Shown here in pieces: positions 1-11,165 of a stretch of 64,000 nt of DNA. Origin of the DNA: Nereocystis luetkeana (Eukaryota; Sar; Phaeophyceae; Laminariales; Laminariaceae). Made by a program: the position numbers and the translations under genes. The notes under the pieces were generated by a model. It was not told where the DNA came from. It worked only from the letters and a program-made list of their open reading frames with translations, and made no database searches. The stretch is taken from the NCBI GenBank assembly GCA_031213475.1, contig JARUPZ010000011.1, positions 4,280,863 to 4,344,862 of the forward strand, given 5' to 3'. The first letter of the stretch is position 1, and each line of letters opens with the position of its first letter.

Positions 1-372
1 GAGGCGGGCGACGGGGCTTATTGTGGCAGAGAGTGATAAAAGCTTTACCCGGACCGAATCGGTAGCAAGGTGGTCGCGAGAGGGGCGGGCGGCGTACGAG
101 GCTGAGAGGGAAGCTCTTCTGTGCGATTATTTTATTTTCTTCTTTTTGACCGGGTGTAAGGTGTTCCAATCAGGCAGAAACGAGAGGGGACGGGGATTTT
201 TTCCTTTCCGAGTTTTCGGCTTCATTTTCATCGTTTTCACTGCAGTGCCGTGCTGTGCTTTCGCTTTCTTCGTGCATACGAGTACAGAGACCTAGAGCAT
301 ATCGAGAGAACAAAATAAAACAGACAGCAGTATCCTACCTGGGGTATGTACGTACGTACGACATCCGCGACG
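1..372 (+). repeat. Dispersed repeat, inverted copy at 44.2-44.7 kb
   Basis: This segment is repeated in reverse orientation at about 44700-44220. Both copies can be read as a short frame containing TRTESVARWSREGRA, then a T-rich stretch, then a run of GTACGTAC units close to the sequence CCTACCTGGGGTAT. The left copy is cut by the window edge. The open frame is carried by the repeat and is probably not a host gene. It could be the end of a larger retroelement, but no polymerase motif is visible in either copy. Confidence 0.7.
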
Positions 373-1080
373 CGAAGCGTATATATATGTGGCATCCGCC
401 CTGGCGTCGGAGCTGTTCTTTCCTGAAGCATGGCGGCGAGCCTCTTGGCATTATCAAGTCGCAGGTTTGCAATTACGACCTAAACTCAATCGTAGAACTC
501 TGTCACTTCGCAAACTTTGATGTACTTTTTTCCTTCCTGAGCGAAGCGCCTTGTATATCGTATTGTATTGCAGTCCCCTTTTTTAATACCCTGACCCCAA
601 GCCGACGCAACATCCTCGATCGTCCGCCGACGAAAAGTCAATCTGGATCGTCAGTCATCACATTGATTTACCGCCAAATACATCAAATGATTTAGTCTAA
701 TCACAGGGCAGAGTCGAACAAAACCTCTGGAATGGAAGAACATTTATGCATTTACATAAAAAACACGAGTTGGAATGGTTCATATTAATAGCTGTTCCCC
801 CTAAGGACAAACTCTACGTAGGGTCTTACAGTTGCGGGACCAGCCCGGAAAACAACGAAACAAAACGAAACAAACACAATATAGCATGTAGGCAATAGCA
901 TCCATCGCCGGCCGACGTTTTTGCGGCAAACGTTTCATTGTAAGTTACCACGTACTACTCTTAGGTACAGTAAGTTCCCGGGTGTTTACTCGCACAGAAT
1001 AATTTGTAAGAGGATGTGGCATGATCGTTCTGGCCATGGATCGACCTCGGGCAACACAGCTCTATCCAGACCAGTAGCAG
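373..1080. other. No gene seen
   Basis: There is no conserved frame, RNA fold or clear repeat border here. Short frames are interrupted and low in recognisable protein character. Confidence 0.5.
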
Positions 1081-1082
1081 TA

Positions 1083-1318
<236 letters not shown>

Positions 1319-1319
1319 C

Positions 1320-3300
1320 TATAGGTGAAGACTTCAAAGAGGTCCCGTATGTATGCCGTGTGGAGGGAAACATTCCTATACCGGGCGTGTTTGTGCGTGG
1401 TCGTCCCTTGGCGGCAGACAATTGAACTCTTCAGGAAACACAAACCCACTCACCCTTTTCATTCATCAAGATAAAATCAACGTTTTTGCGCTCTGAATCT
1501 GGTAGAATCAAGCAAGGGAAAAAAGGCGAAAATTCGGCGTACTTGACCTACTATATAGACTACCAGCAACGGTTATTTTTAAGCATAGGGAAGAGGGTGG
1601 AGAACCGTAAATCCACCCGGCTTCCTCGAGGAACCCATAGCTCAGGCCGGGGCGCTTATCTTCGTTACGATTGGAGCATAAATGTTTCCAAACAGTTTTT
1701 CCTTGTTGTTGTGCAAAGGACATAAAAACGTATCGACATAATTGTGTCGTTCTGCAAAGGGGTGCACTGCTAAAAAAGGTGTTTTGTTTCTTTAGAGGAC
1801 ATTGTCAAGACAAATCATATTATATCATTTATTTGCCGCACAAAATCTCTAACATATGATATCAATAATAATAGTGTATTGTTCACAAAAATATAAGTTT
1901 GACGACTACTACAGCGGGTATATACTACTGCTGCCGTGGGCAGACATACCAAAGTCCACACGTGTCACCCTGGACAACAGACGATGAGAGTATAGAATAT
2001 ATATGGTGCAACGGTCACCCTATTATTATTGGCGTCGGTAAAGGGTTTCTCTATGGCTTTACTTGCTACTACTGTCACTACTTCCCCAAACTAGTGCCTC
2101 AGGCAGGAGGAGGGAGAGTGTGCTAACTTACAGTAGCTGTCTTTAAACTTGCCACCATCGATGGTCATCGATGGATAACTCGCAGAATTTATTGCGGTCG
2201 ACAAAATGCATTGACTATCGATAGATACCTCCCTAATCTATCCTGACTGTCCCTTGCAAAGACTATTTTACAATCTATTGCGGTTGACAATGTCTATCGG
2301 TCGTCACCACCCCTCTATTTCTACACGAAGTCGTACAACCTACTCTACGTAATAGAGAAAATACGTATATGTGTTGTGCCGCCGCAATAATATACCAGGT
2401 ATGGGCATCACGTGGTCACACCACTTTAAATGTGAGTGCATCGTATATCGTGAATAATGCCGCCAGCAATGGGCAATGCGTCAATGGTGTATCGTGATCA
2501 CCGCGGTCACAAGACGTTGTTGAAGGCCGGAATGCGCAGAAAAACGAACCTGCCGAGCAAGCTCAGCAAAAATCTGATTACCACACCAGATTTTGTTGGT
2601 GTACTGATATACCGCTGGTACCTGGTACCCGGTATTACTTACCTGATACGAATCAATGTATACACGTACATATTACGCGAAACAAGAGTTAACTTATCTT
2701 GTAGTGTTTTTGTAAGAAACAAAAAAACTGAGGAGCGCGACATGAAGCGTGGCGAAGTCTTTATTTTTATGTTTTGAACAAAAATCCTATTATTTGACGG
2801 TCGGGTGCCGCGGTGTGAATCAGTTTTCGATAACGAAACCAGAACTATTTCGGTACGAGAAGGCCGAAATAACGTCCATAAAGCGATAGTCATATCGTTA
2901 CCGAACCGAAACCCTTTTAAGACGATCACGATAATAACGACAATGGAGAGGCAAAAGCTGGCGTACAAAGCCAACACCCCCCCCCCCCCCATTTCACTTT
3001 TTTCGTTGCCGCGTGATCTACACGAGGCTCTGGATGACTCGCCTCTCAAGCCTCGTGTCGTCCCCCACCACGGTCATTAGTGCCATGTTATGATACCATT
3101 TACCAGGTTCATGTCTACGCACATATTATACATACGAACTTGGCCAGATAAGGTGCTGTCAAAACGGTGGATTAGCCACGCCCCGCTCAATACTATACCT
3201 GTGGTATGCAATACTATTGGGATGCAATTTTTCTTACACGGTGTTGATCATGCACCGACCCACAATTGGAAAGCACGCCATAATATGTCTTTGTTGGGTA
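1320..3300. other. No gene seen; intergenic
   Basis: Only short, unrelated frames are present. The stretch holds two copies of the TACCWGGTA nonamer (2393 and 2619, the second within a run of overlapping near-copies) and a 12-base poly-C tract near 2979. Confidence 0.5.
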
Positions 3301-3530
3301 GGCCCTAGCCTTTAAGGCATGCCTCCAAAAATACCTGAACTACTGTTTCTGAAACAGGCGTGCCTGGAGTGTACTATTTTCGTGCCTATCTTGCCTATAT
3401 TTTTCCAGGCACGCTTCAGGCACGCTTTCACGCATTTAAGGCATGAAAAATTAACGCCGTTAGTCTGGAACTCTAAAACAATCAGGGGACAGGGGATAGT
3501 TATTTTCAAAATAATTGGGTAGGCGATTGG

Positions 3531-3630
3531 TGAACCTTTTACCTTTAGCCCAGCGGACTAAGACCTTCACAAATGGCGACGATGGTAGGACATGGGTCGT
3601 TGGTCGTGAGTTCGAATCTCACGTCCACCA
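3531..3630 (+). repeat. tRNA-derived SINE-like head
   Basis: A box-A-like motif TAGCCCAGCGG sits at 3546-3556 and a box-B motif GTTCGAATC at 3610-3618. The T-arm is a perfect 5-bp stem (GTGAG/CTCAC) around TTCGAAT, and the sequence ends GTCCACCA. The spacing between acceptor and D-arm is about ten bases too long for a working tRNA. A diverged copy of the first half lies at about 3785-3845, and related copies lie on the minus strand at 11.1-11.4 kb. Confidence 0.6.
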
Positions 3631-3784
3631 TGAAATCGCTTTTTAGAGAAAAGTGAGTTTCCTCATGTAATGTCAAGAATCTGAAAAACGCTTCTGGATC
3701 CCCAGAAATTGGAACCGCGTGTGATGGCGCGCCGACCCGTAAAATCCGGTCCGTTCCATGGGGGGAGAGTGTTATGAGGCTTAG

Positions 3785-3845
3785 ATTGGGTAGGCAATTA
3801 TTGGTTAACCTTTTACATTTAGCCCAACGGACTAAGGCCCTATCA
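3785..3845 (+). repeat. Partial copy of the tRNA-like SINE head
   Basis: This segment repeats the leader and box-A half of the unit at 3515-3570 (ATTGGGTAGGC, then TTTAGCCCAACGGACTAAGG) with a few substitutions. The box-B half is missing. Confidence 0.6.
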
Positions 3846-4895
3846 CCCCGCAGCCCGTAGCCTTTTTGTGGCCACAACACTACGACGCTTGTTCGCAAAG
3901 ATGTCAGGAGACACATCTAGCAAGGCAAAACGTGCGCTGTTAAGGGTGTAGGGTCGAGTGTTGCACACTTAAACCTAGTAGTTGAGTACCAGGTATCAGT
4001 CAAGGCTTGTCAAGTCAATAGTTCCTGTCTGTCAAGGGCTGAAAATGCTGTCTCCCGACATCATTGCTTGTTCGTGCTCACAGCCCCCTCTTCTTGAACA
4101 ACGTAGATTTCTTCGTGGCGTTAGCTGTGTGCTATAAGTTGTGCCTCCATAAAATACGCTGTGTAACGGCGTAACGACGCATTATGGCATTTGCGTTATG
4201 ACAACCCAGCCAAGTACCCTCGTACGTGCGTTCACAAGCATTATTTCAGGTTACCTCTTGAAAACAAACTACTTGAAATTAGTCTAAGATTTGCGTTGGG
4301 GTGCTCAACAAGTTTCAGCTATATTTTCAGGCGTTTTGCCCAATCACACAACACTACTTGAAATTGGTATAGGGTTTGACTTGAGGCGCCGAAACGTTTT
4401 CAGGCACGTGTCAGGCATTGTCTGAGGCAAATACCTTGAATAGACAGGCACGTTAAAGGCCAATTACGCTACGTCACGTATGCCTATCTTTTTACTTATT
4501 ATCTCTATTATTTTACACCAAACTACTTGAAATTCGTACAGGATTTGTCTTGGGGCGCCGAAAAGATTTCAGGCACGTCTTAGGCATTTTTCAAGGCAAA
4601 CGCCTTGAATAGATAGTCATGTTTAAGGCAAACCAAGGCACGTCAGGCATATATTTTTTATTATTATGCCTATTTTTTTGTTGCCTATTTTGTTTTTTTC
4701 GCCTGCGGCGTGCCTATCTCCGCATGCCTGAAAGCACCTACCTGCGGCGTGCCTTAAAGGGTCTATTTGCTCGAGAGGTATGATCAATGTGTGTGTTCTT
4801 CACATTAAACAGTTTTTTCTACCCGTCGACATCCAGCACAACCAGACAGTGTCCGTCCGTGCCGATTCTTCAATCCTGGAGAGATACAAGTTATT

Positions 4896-5122
4896 TGTTA
4901 TGGCTCAAGAATTATGGATTAACTTTTTCACACGTAGACCTCAATCGTGCAGATACAATGCCTCCCAAACTATCCCTGATACGAACGACCACACCGTCCT
5001 ATGTTCCGTACGTATTCCCCCTTCTACCTCTTATGGAAAACCCTCCTACGTTTAATGAATCATGCTAACCCGAACTCTGATGGCCCCGCTGCCAACTCTT
5101 CGAGGCTATCTACCACTCACAA
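4896..5122 (-). repeat. Split direct repeat block B2
   Basis: This is the second copy of block B (see 5407-5633). It is separated from A2 by about 75 bases that include a poly-C tract and have no counterpart in B1A2. Confidence 0.8.
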
Positions 5123-5198
5123 CCAACCCCCAAACAATAACACCGACTTGTTGCAACCTGACCCCCCCCCCCTCTTGAGCGATAAGCCGGGCGGGTGG

Positions 5199-5402
5199 GA
5201 AAGTCGATCAATTGTCTGGGCGCGCTGCTTACGAGATTCGCTACGAGTTGCCGCCGCTGCCGTCTACGCCCAAGCAGCTAGCTCTACTGGCTAGACGCTT
5301 TCGGCAGTAGTAGTGGTCTGATCTCACCTCATCTCACGATTCTGCAAGCTTCTTCAAATTCCAAAACGCCTCCAAAAACTCCACCTCCCTACGGGAAGTT
5401 AC
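5199..5402 (-). repeat. Split direct repeat block A2
   Basis: This is the second copy of block A (see 7437-7643). It differs by scattered substitutions and small indels, for example near the segment following TACGAGTT. Confidence 0.85.
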
Positions 5403-5406
5403 ATTT

Positions 5407-5633
5407 TGTTATGGCTCAAGAATTATGGATTCACCTTTTCACATGTAGACCTCAATCGTGCAGATTCAATACCTCCCAAACTATCCCTGATGCGAACGAC
5501 CACACCGTCCTTTGTCCCGTACGTATTGTCCCTTCTACCTCTTATGGAAAACCCTCCTACGTTTAATGAATCAGACTAACTCGAACTCTGATGGCCCCGC
5601 TGCCAACTCTGCGAGGCTATCTACCACTCACAC
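5407..5633 (-). repeat. Split direct repeat block B1
   Basis: This block matches 4896-5122 closely. It begins about 50 bases beyond the recombinase stop codon and directly abuts block A2. Confidence 0.85.
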
Positions 5634-5686
5634 CATAAAGCAGCCTGATCAATTTGAACGTGTTCCATGCTGACACAACTATTATT

Positions 5687-7425
5687 TTACGTTGTTTTTG
5701 CGAGAGCAGCAGAAACGGCGCTTGCCCCTTCCCCTGCCTCCTTAACGTAGGTCATGAACGCCCGTGACTTCCACCGTCCTGCGCGCTGAATTTGCAACTC
5801 CGAAATTCCTTGGGACGCTAGCTGGGTGGCCCCCCCGATTCTTCCAGAGTGCAACGCGAACTGCATGGGATATCTACCGATGCTACCTACCATAAATCTC
5901 AACGCCGCGACCGCTTCTGTTCTAGTAAACGCTTTCCACCCGAGCGGGGTGCTCCTAACCGTCAAGGGTGCTTCTGCCGGTAGCAGTGAGTGGGTATACG
6001 TTCAGCAGTTCCAACGGAGCTTCGAACGATCCCATTGACGCCGCCCCCCGTCTCCTTCTCCTGCGCGAGGCGCGTTCGCATGATGGTGATTCCTGCCCAT
6101 TTATTGGTCACACTTCGACGCTTAAAACTTTTACCTGCTGCACTGCTGTAGCGATCGCTCTGTTCTCGAACGCCATTTGCACTCCTTCATTAAAGAAAGC
6201 AATGAATTTACGTGTCAGACAAAACTCGGGATGTACCTGCCCGTTTGCGTACGCCCACAGCTCCGACGCTCGGCACAAGAGAAAGTATGACACGGCGAGT
6301 CCTAGCCACATGACGTACCCCCCGTCTTCCATACTCACGACTGCCTGTCGCCCTTCCGCAAGCATTGCCCACGTCACGGGCAATCTCACTTGTTTTTGCT
6401 TGGAAGACATACCGTGGGCCCGGTCTATCCCCTTTCCCACTGCGACGATCATGCAATGCGACAAGGGAAGCTCCCATCCTGCAAACATCTTGTGGGAAAA
6501 GTTGATCGCTGCTAAGCACCCTCTGACGGTCGATTGCTGGTTATTGTGCACAAAACAGCGAGACGTCATGAATTCGAGCAGTTCGGTCAGCGCTTCATTA
6601 GGGTCGTCGACAGTATACAACCACCGCCCTTTACCCTGCGCTTTTCTCTCTTTCACCCACGTGTTCCATTTCGCTAAGTAGTTTTTCTTAGTACTCTTCG
6701 CTACAGAACCAAGCCCCGGCGCCTGCCCGGCTGCCAGAGGAGGGTAAAATTCTTCTACGGCGAATTCGGACAACGTCCTGAGCTGTTTTGTCACAGCGTC
6801 TGACACATACGCCACCTCGTCGAACGCGAGAAGCAGGAGAGGGCGGGTTATGACCTCCTGCATATTGTAGCCCCCGCGCGCGATACAGAACTTGGGCCCT
6901 TTCAGAGCGTGCCATAGGTCTGCCGCCTGCTTTGCGGTAGCTTTTACGCCCGCTGAAATCGCAGCCTGGCGGTTCGCATCTTGCGGCGCGGGCAGCGGCT
7001 GCCCTCCCATGGCACCGCCCGCCCACGGGGCCAACAGGCCCCCAGCGATGGCGCCCCCGAGGGGTTGCTGGGCCTGCAGAAGCGGTTGAGGTTGCTGCTG
7101 CTGCTGCTGCTGCTGCTATTGCTGCTGCTACTGCGAGTGGGCCTGGCTGTTTTCGAGACATGTGATCCGTGCCGCGATCGCGTGGTTGCTCGCCAAAAAA
7201 TTGCTGCAGCACCGCCATCATTGCAGGATCGGCTGGTGCTGCGGGAAGGCCCAGGCCGATGCCCGCGGCTCCGCCTTGGCCGATGCCTCCGTCCTTTGCT
7301 CCGGCGCCAGGCACGCCAGCTCTTTCCCCTTCCTCGCCTCCCACATCTAGAGGGGCGGCCTCACCTTCCGCCACATCCAGCGGGGCGTGCTCACCTCCCT
7401 CTTGGAGGGAAGGCTGGTCGGCCAT
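5687..7425 (-). pseudogene. Tyrosine recombinase (Crypton/DIRS-like), frame-shifted
   Basis: The likely start is the ATG at 7425 (MADQPSLQEGGEH), 12 bases inside block A1. An Ala/Gly/Gln-rich N-terminal domain leads into a CAG tract (about 7085-7130), where the frame shifts. The next frame (7034-6108) carries a SAM-like core-binding region (STKKNYLAKWNTWV) and the first catalytic Arg (YFLLCRASELW). A second shift near 6108 and in-frame stops at about 6095 and 6015 break the link to the last segment (5965-5687). That segment holds HSGRIGGA (the H-x-x-R box), GRWKS and the nucleophile region FMTYVKEA. The R, H-x-x-R, W and Y set is typical of tyrosine recombinases, which cut and rejoin DNA through a 3'-phosphotyrosine. 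The copy cannot make the full protein as it stands. Confidence 0.85.
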
Positions 7426-7436
7426 GCCCAGAAAGT

Positions 7437-7643
7437 GAAAGTCGATCAATTGTCTGGGCGTGCTACTTGCGAGATTCGCTACGAGTTTCGTTGTTGCCGC
7501 CGCTGCCGTCTACGCCCAAGCAGCTAGCTCTACTGACTAGACGCTTTCGTGAGAGGTCTGATCTCACCTGATCTCACGATTCTGCAAGCTTCTTCAAATT
7601 CCAAAACGCCTCCACAAACTCCACCTCCCTACGGGAAGTTACA
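7437..7643 (-). repeat. Split direct repeat block A1
   Basis: This block is nearly identical to 5199-5402. Both start GAAAGTCGATCAATTGTCTG and end CTACGGGAAGTTACA on the plus strand. A1 lies directly upstream of the recombinase start codon, so it probably holds the promoter and leader. Confidence 0.85.
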
Positions 7644-7719
7644 GTTTATGTACAGTACCCAATACCTGGTACCTGGTATGTGGCATTCAAGTAACTACTG
7701 CATGATGTAATATGATAGA

Positions 7720-8065
7720 GTATCGCGGGCTGTAGAAGTGGTTTTATAAGATAGCCCGTTTTGTTAAAGCCCTGATTGCCCTGAGCGTATTCCTGGGGCT
7801 ATGACGTTTCCTTTAATAGATAAGACCGCCAGGCTTTCGTAAGGACGTTGCTAGGGATGTGCCTAGGACAGACCTCCCTTGAAGACAGGATGACCCCTAG
7901 AATTGGGTTTGGTAGACTACAGAAGTATCCTTGGGTTTGGCTACTCCTTTGATTAAAAACACCGATTTGGGGAGAGTGCACCAGTGTCTGAGGGAGGTTC
8001 CTCGGGCAACTGCATTTACCCGTCTAGCAGGATATTGGTGGTAAGAAGAGTGGGTTCGATACCTC
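7720..8065 (+). repeat. Dispersed repeat, second copy at 10.6-10.86 kb
   Basis: Both copies contain GGGCTRTAGAAGTGGTT, a matching tail ending in a GGGGCTNTGA-like motif, and later a shared TTTACCCGTCTA segment. The same order of blocks (this repeat, then the one at 8715-8990) recurs at 10605-10860 and 11700-11975. One larger unit therefore seems to have been duplicated and then interrupted. Confidence 0.65.
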
Positions 8066-8199
8066 GAAAGAGGCATGTACACTATCGTCTTTTTTCGCGA
8101 CATGTCGTGGCATGGCCGTGGCACCACCTGCGGCAACATCTTCCACTGCATCTTCCCGGCATACCACGGAACCTTCCACGGACCCCCACGGCATATCAT

Positions 8200-8240
8200 G
8201 GAACCCTAACCCTGATCCTATAACCCTGACCCTAACCTAG
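8200..8240 (+). repeat. Interstitial telomere-like patch
   Basis: AACCCTAACCCTGATCC is followed after a few bases by AACCCTGACCCTAACC. These are degenerate CCCTAA units in one orientation. They lie next to the palindromic block at 8328-8440. Confidence 0.6.
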
Positions 8241-8327
8241 GTGCCGTGGACATTGGGGTGCCGTGGGGGGTACCGTCACAAGCCGTGAGGTTGCCATGAA
8301 ATCTCTTTGCGGTTGCCGCGTGGGTTC

Positions 8328-8440
8328 CCATGGTACCACCCATGGCATGCCATGGCACCCCCCACGGCGCCATGGAATCCTATATGCCACGCCATGGGAT
8401 GCCGTGGGGATGCCATGGTATGCCATGGGTGGTACCATGG
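8328..8440. repeat. Long hairpin made of CCATGG-rich arms
   Basis: The left arm (8328-8361) and right arm (8407-8440) are reverse complements over 34 bases with two mismatches. Each arm contains several CCATGG and GCATGC words, which are palindromes themselves. The 45-base spacer carries further CCATGG units. No coding frame is evident. Confidence 0.8.
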
Positions 8441-8714
8441 TCATACCACGAAAAATTCAAACAGTGTAGAACCCTGCAACAAAAGGAAGAAGTATCCTAA
8501 GCAAGCGAAGCTGGCTTCCGAGCCAGTTCCTGCATTCCACTTCCCTCACCACAATTACTGGGGCTCACTATTTATACAATGATGTAGCATTCTGTTCTTG
8601 ACTGAGACATACTCGGGTTTTGCGCTTGAGTTGCTGTAGTTTGAACCTACATACTTTCCGTTTGTAGATACCGCCGGCGTCCCCGGTGGCTTCGTATGTG
8701 GCCTTCGTGCCTAC

Positions 8715-8990
8715 TATGATCCGTTTCGTGAGTTAGAGTCTCACCGAGCGCATACCCACACTCGCAAGAGCTTTTTCTCGCATAAAACATGAATGGTTGA
8801 ACGCTCGAGAGCGTAAGCTAGCAATGTTCGATGAACACCGACGGGCAGTCGGAATGCGCAGCCCTATGCGCGATAAAGATGAAGGCACATACCGGGGGCG
8901 GCAGAGGAACAACACCTGTGACCATGGCTTGTCCAGAACATCGCTGAGGGTACAACCTCCTGTGAGTTAAGCTGGAAAGAAGAAGTAATG
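8715..8990 (+). repeat. Dispersed repeat, second copy at 11.70-11.98 kb
   Basis: The copies share GAGTCTCACCGAG, TTTTTCTCGCATAAA, ATGTTCGATGAA, CCCTATGCGYGATAAA, GGAACAAC and CATCGCTKAGGGT in the same order and spacing. Neither copy has an intact long frame. The repeat lies directly upstream of the LINE remnant in this copy only. Confidence 0.75.
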
Positions 8991-9059
8991 GTTAATTTAT
9001 ACTGATATATAATATGTGGATGGGATGATCGGAACCAAAGTTGGACCAACAGCGCTGCA

Positions 9060-9900
9060 CGGATCATGTGTCTGGAGAATATGAGGGGGACAACGGATCG
9101 TAAAAGCGTGGGCCGCGTTCGGGCTGGCGGTCTCGGAGGCCAACACGGCCAGGGATTATGTACCTGCAAACGAAAGCTTGTTGTGGGCCCGTGCCATTTA
9201 CCGTCACCGCAGCCGACCGGATGGATACACAAACTGCCGAGTTTGTGCACTTGGGCGGGGCTATCAGCGCAAATTGGGACCTTCGAAGTGTTGAAGTATC
9301 GCGTCGACTGCAGAGGGCATGAAGAGCGTGCCTCGAGAGATATTGTGTTGCAATCTCTCTATGGGCGTCCGGGTGCGAGCTTACGCCAGAAAGTGCCGAG
9401 GCTGATGGCCGAGGCAATCGAGACGCCAATGCGCGGGTGCGCCACGTGGGGTCCGACCGAGGCTGATTACGTCAGGCTAGAGAGAAAGGTCCACCACCAG
9501 ATGCTCGCTATACGCCTCGGCTGGTTGAAAAGGAATCGCGGAGACCACACCGCGTCCTATGTCGATGCGTCTCTAAGGACGCACTCCGAGAGTTGATACG
9601 CCTGTACGCAGAAACACGATATTGGTCTAGAGCTTCGTAGCATGCACGGGAGAGGGGCGTGCCGAGGAGGGTGGTGTTTGGGGAGATGGACAGGGGTAAG
9701 GCTCCTCCGGTTGACAGTATAAGTAGTGGGACTAGACAAAGGACCTTGAGGTCGACTTGAGGCGTTCGGCATCAGGCTAGAAGGGTAGCGGGAGGCCGCA
9801 CAGATAATCGGTAGATTGTTCCGACGAGTAAAGGAAGGGGCGGAAGTACTAATGCGGAAAAGACAGAGGGTTGAGGAGGAGGCCACGGCAAAGCGACACA
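9060..9900 (+). pseudogene. LINE reverse transcriptase, C-terminal remnant
   Basis: Across three frames the translated blocks follow the order of the C-terminal part of a non-LTR retrotransposon polymerase. They are GGAISANWDLRSVEVSRRLQ, then the cysteine block RGCATWGPTEADYVRLERKV, then HHQMLAIRLGWLKRNRGDHT. About 100 bases further, VPRRVVFGEMDRGKAPP and RRVKEGAEVLMRKRQRVEEE follow. Frameshifts and stops separate the blocks, so this is a dead, 5'-truncated copy. The catalytic reverse transcriptase core and the endonuclease are absent. The block order and the GCxTW motif are known for RTE/CR1-like LINEs; the clade is not resolved here. Confidence 0.75.
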
Positions 9901-10600
9901 AGAAGGTATCATCCGTGACTCTAATCGTGGACGCTAACACACGCGAGCGGGAGGAGGAGGAGGGTGGAGGAGGGGGGAGGGGAGGGCGGAAGAAAGAGGT
10001 GGGGGCGGAGGGGGGGGCAGGCAATTTACACAACAGACTGTGACGCCTGGGTGAGGTAATCCTCGTCATGATGCGTCCCTCCGTTGAGACACCCAACTAG
10101 TTGTTGTCAGTTGTTAGCATATTGCCGACCGGGCAACCCTTCTTTGCTTCCGTATAGATAGGTCTTAGTGCCTGTTTATCGCTTTTTGGTTTGCTCCCGC
10201 TTGTCCAGTTTCCCCTCTTCCCTTCTCATTTTTCCTTCCTCGTTTTAAAGATACGTATGTCTTTCTTTCCTTTTTCCCTTACTCAGTTTTCGAAATTCCT
10301 CTTCCTCTTTCGCTTTTCATTTTTTCGTGTTTCCCTGTGTAAGGTCCTTGCTATATGTTTGTTCAGTTTCTTGATTTCCTCGGTGACAGATGATTCTGTC
10401 TTTCATGCCGGTGCTGCACTCCCCTGCGTTTCTTGCGGTCCTGCAAGTCTGCGTGCTCTCTTGCTTGTTCCCGTTTCTTGCTTGCTTTCTTGCTTCTTCT
10501 GCTTGTTCCCGTTTCGTTTTCGAGTTCGACATCGATTTGTTTCACATCCTGTCTCTTTTCTTGTGGGTATTGCTACCGTACTGCTGCTGCATTGTGACAT
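9901..10600. other. Purine-rich, then pyrimidine-rich low-complexity sequence
   Basis: From 9945 to 10015 the plus strand is almost pure GA. From 10190 to 10570 it is rich in TTTC, TTCC and CTTG words. Open frames here (for example 10191-10694) follow the base bias and have no domain. Confidence 0.6.
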
Positions 10601-10604
10601 GATA

Positions 10605-10860
10605 CGTATAGTAGTACCGGGCTATAGAAGTGGTTATAATACAGCCCGTAGTATCAAAACCCTGAATACCCCAAGAGTCTTCCCGGGGCTCTGAAGGTTC
10701 ATTTGCAGTACAATGGTGAGGACAGCCGATGGGACAAGAGTAGGCAAACGCCCGAGGAAACTTCCTCCGACAAGTGTGTTTACCCGTCTAACGATTTAAT
10801 AGAAGAAGGGCAGCAGAGTTAGCTTGATGCCTTGAATCAAGCCCCTATCGCTCACTCTTT
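10605..10860 (+). repeat. Second copy of the 7.72-8.06 kb repeat
   Basis: This segment matches 7720-8065 as described there, with small indels. It is followed at 11700-11975 by the partner repeat in the same orientation. Confidence 0.65.
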
Positions 10861-11119
10861 CAACAGCTCCCGCCTTCTGATCATGAGCAGGAATAAAATA
10901 CGACAACAACACAAGAAGTCTCCTGAACAAGAGAAGTCGTGCCTTCCTAGCTATTATTTCCAATAGTACCTGCATTGTATTCCGTTACCACGATAATCGG
11001 GTTCTACACTTACTTGTATGTGGTCTCCTCGGTGTCTGTTGCGACTCGTACAGCGTATCATATATATTAGGCGTATATGATCCGTAGGTAAACTGCTGAT
11101 AGCACTACAGATATGACAA

Positions 11120-11165
11120 TGTGTGAATGGGTTACCCACTGAGCTATAGGGGTAAAACATCGATC
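11120..11165 (-). repeat. Truncated tRNA-like SINE head
   Basis: On the minus strand this reads TACCCCTATAGCTCAGTGGG, a near-perfect box A, then stops. The plus-strand flank GGTAAAACATCGATCGATTA also occurs beside the fuller copy at 11.4 kb. Confidence 0.55.

Larger units (their letters stand above)
3311..4760. repeat. AGGCACG-rich region with three copies of a ~70 bp module
   Basis: The words AGGCACG, AGGCA and their complements recur dozens of times between 3311-3480 and 4380-4760. A module beginning ACTACTTGAAATT, continuing with a GGATTTG-like and GGCGCCGAAA-like stretch and ending at TTTCAGGCACG, occurs near 4268, 4352 and 4522. The second and third copies are each followed by a matching tail ending in CCTTGAATAGA. 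No coding frame spans the region. Confidence 0.75.
4896..7643 (-). mobile_element. Tyrosine-recombinase element with split direct repeats
   Basis: Read on the minus strand the order is block A1 (7643-7437), one recombinase reading frame (7425-5687), block B1 (5633-5407), block A2 (5402-5199) and block B2 (5122-4896). A1 and A2 match closely over about 205 bases, and B1 and B2 over about 227 bases. B1 and A2 are adjacent. This A1-ORF-B1A2-B2 plan is the split-direct-repeat layout known from PAT/Ngaro-type DIRS retroelements. Those elements also carry reverse transcriptase and RNase H; here only about 1.75 kb separates A1 from B1 and it is filled by the recombinase frame. The element may be a deletion derivative, a non-autonomous form, or an RT-less lineage like Cryptons. 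The outer edges beyond B2 are not certain. Confidence 0.8.

Noticed and set aside
3531..3630. A working tRNA gene
   Set aside because: The T-arm is perfect and the acceptor nearly pairs, but about ten extra bases lie before the D-arm and no anticodon arm can be formed.
8030..8080. tRNA-like motif GGGTTCGATACCTCG
   Set aside because: Only a B-box resemblance; there is no cloverleaf around it.
10191..10694. A 167-codon plus-strand frame rich in Phe, Leu and Ser
   Set aside because: It follows the TTTC/CTTC base bias and shows no domain, and repeat sequence begins within it at 10605.
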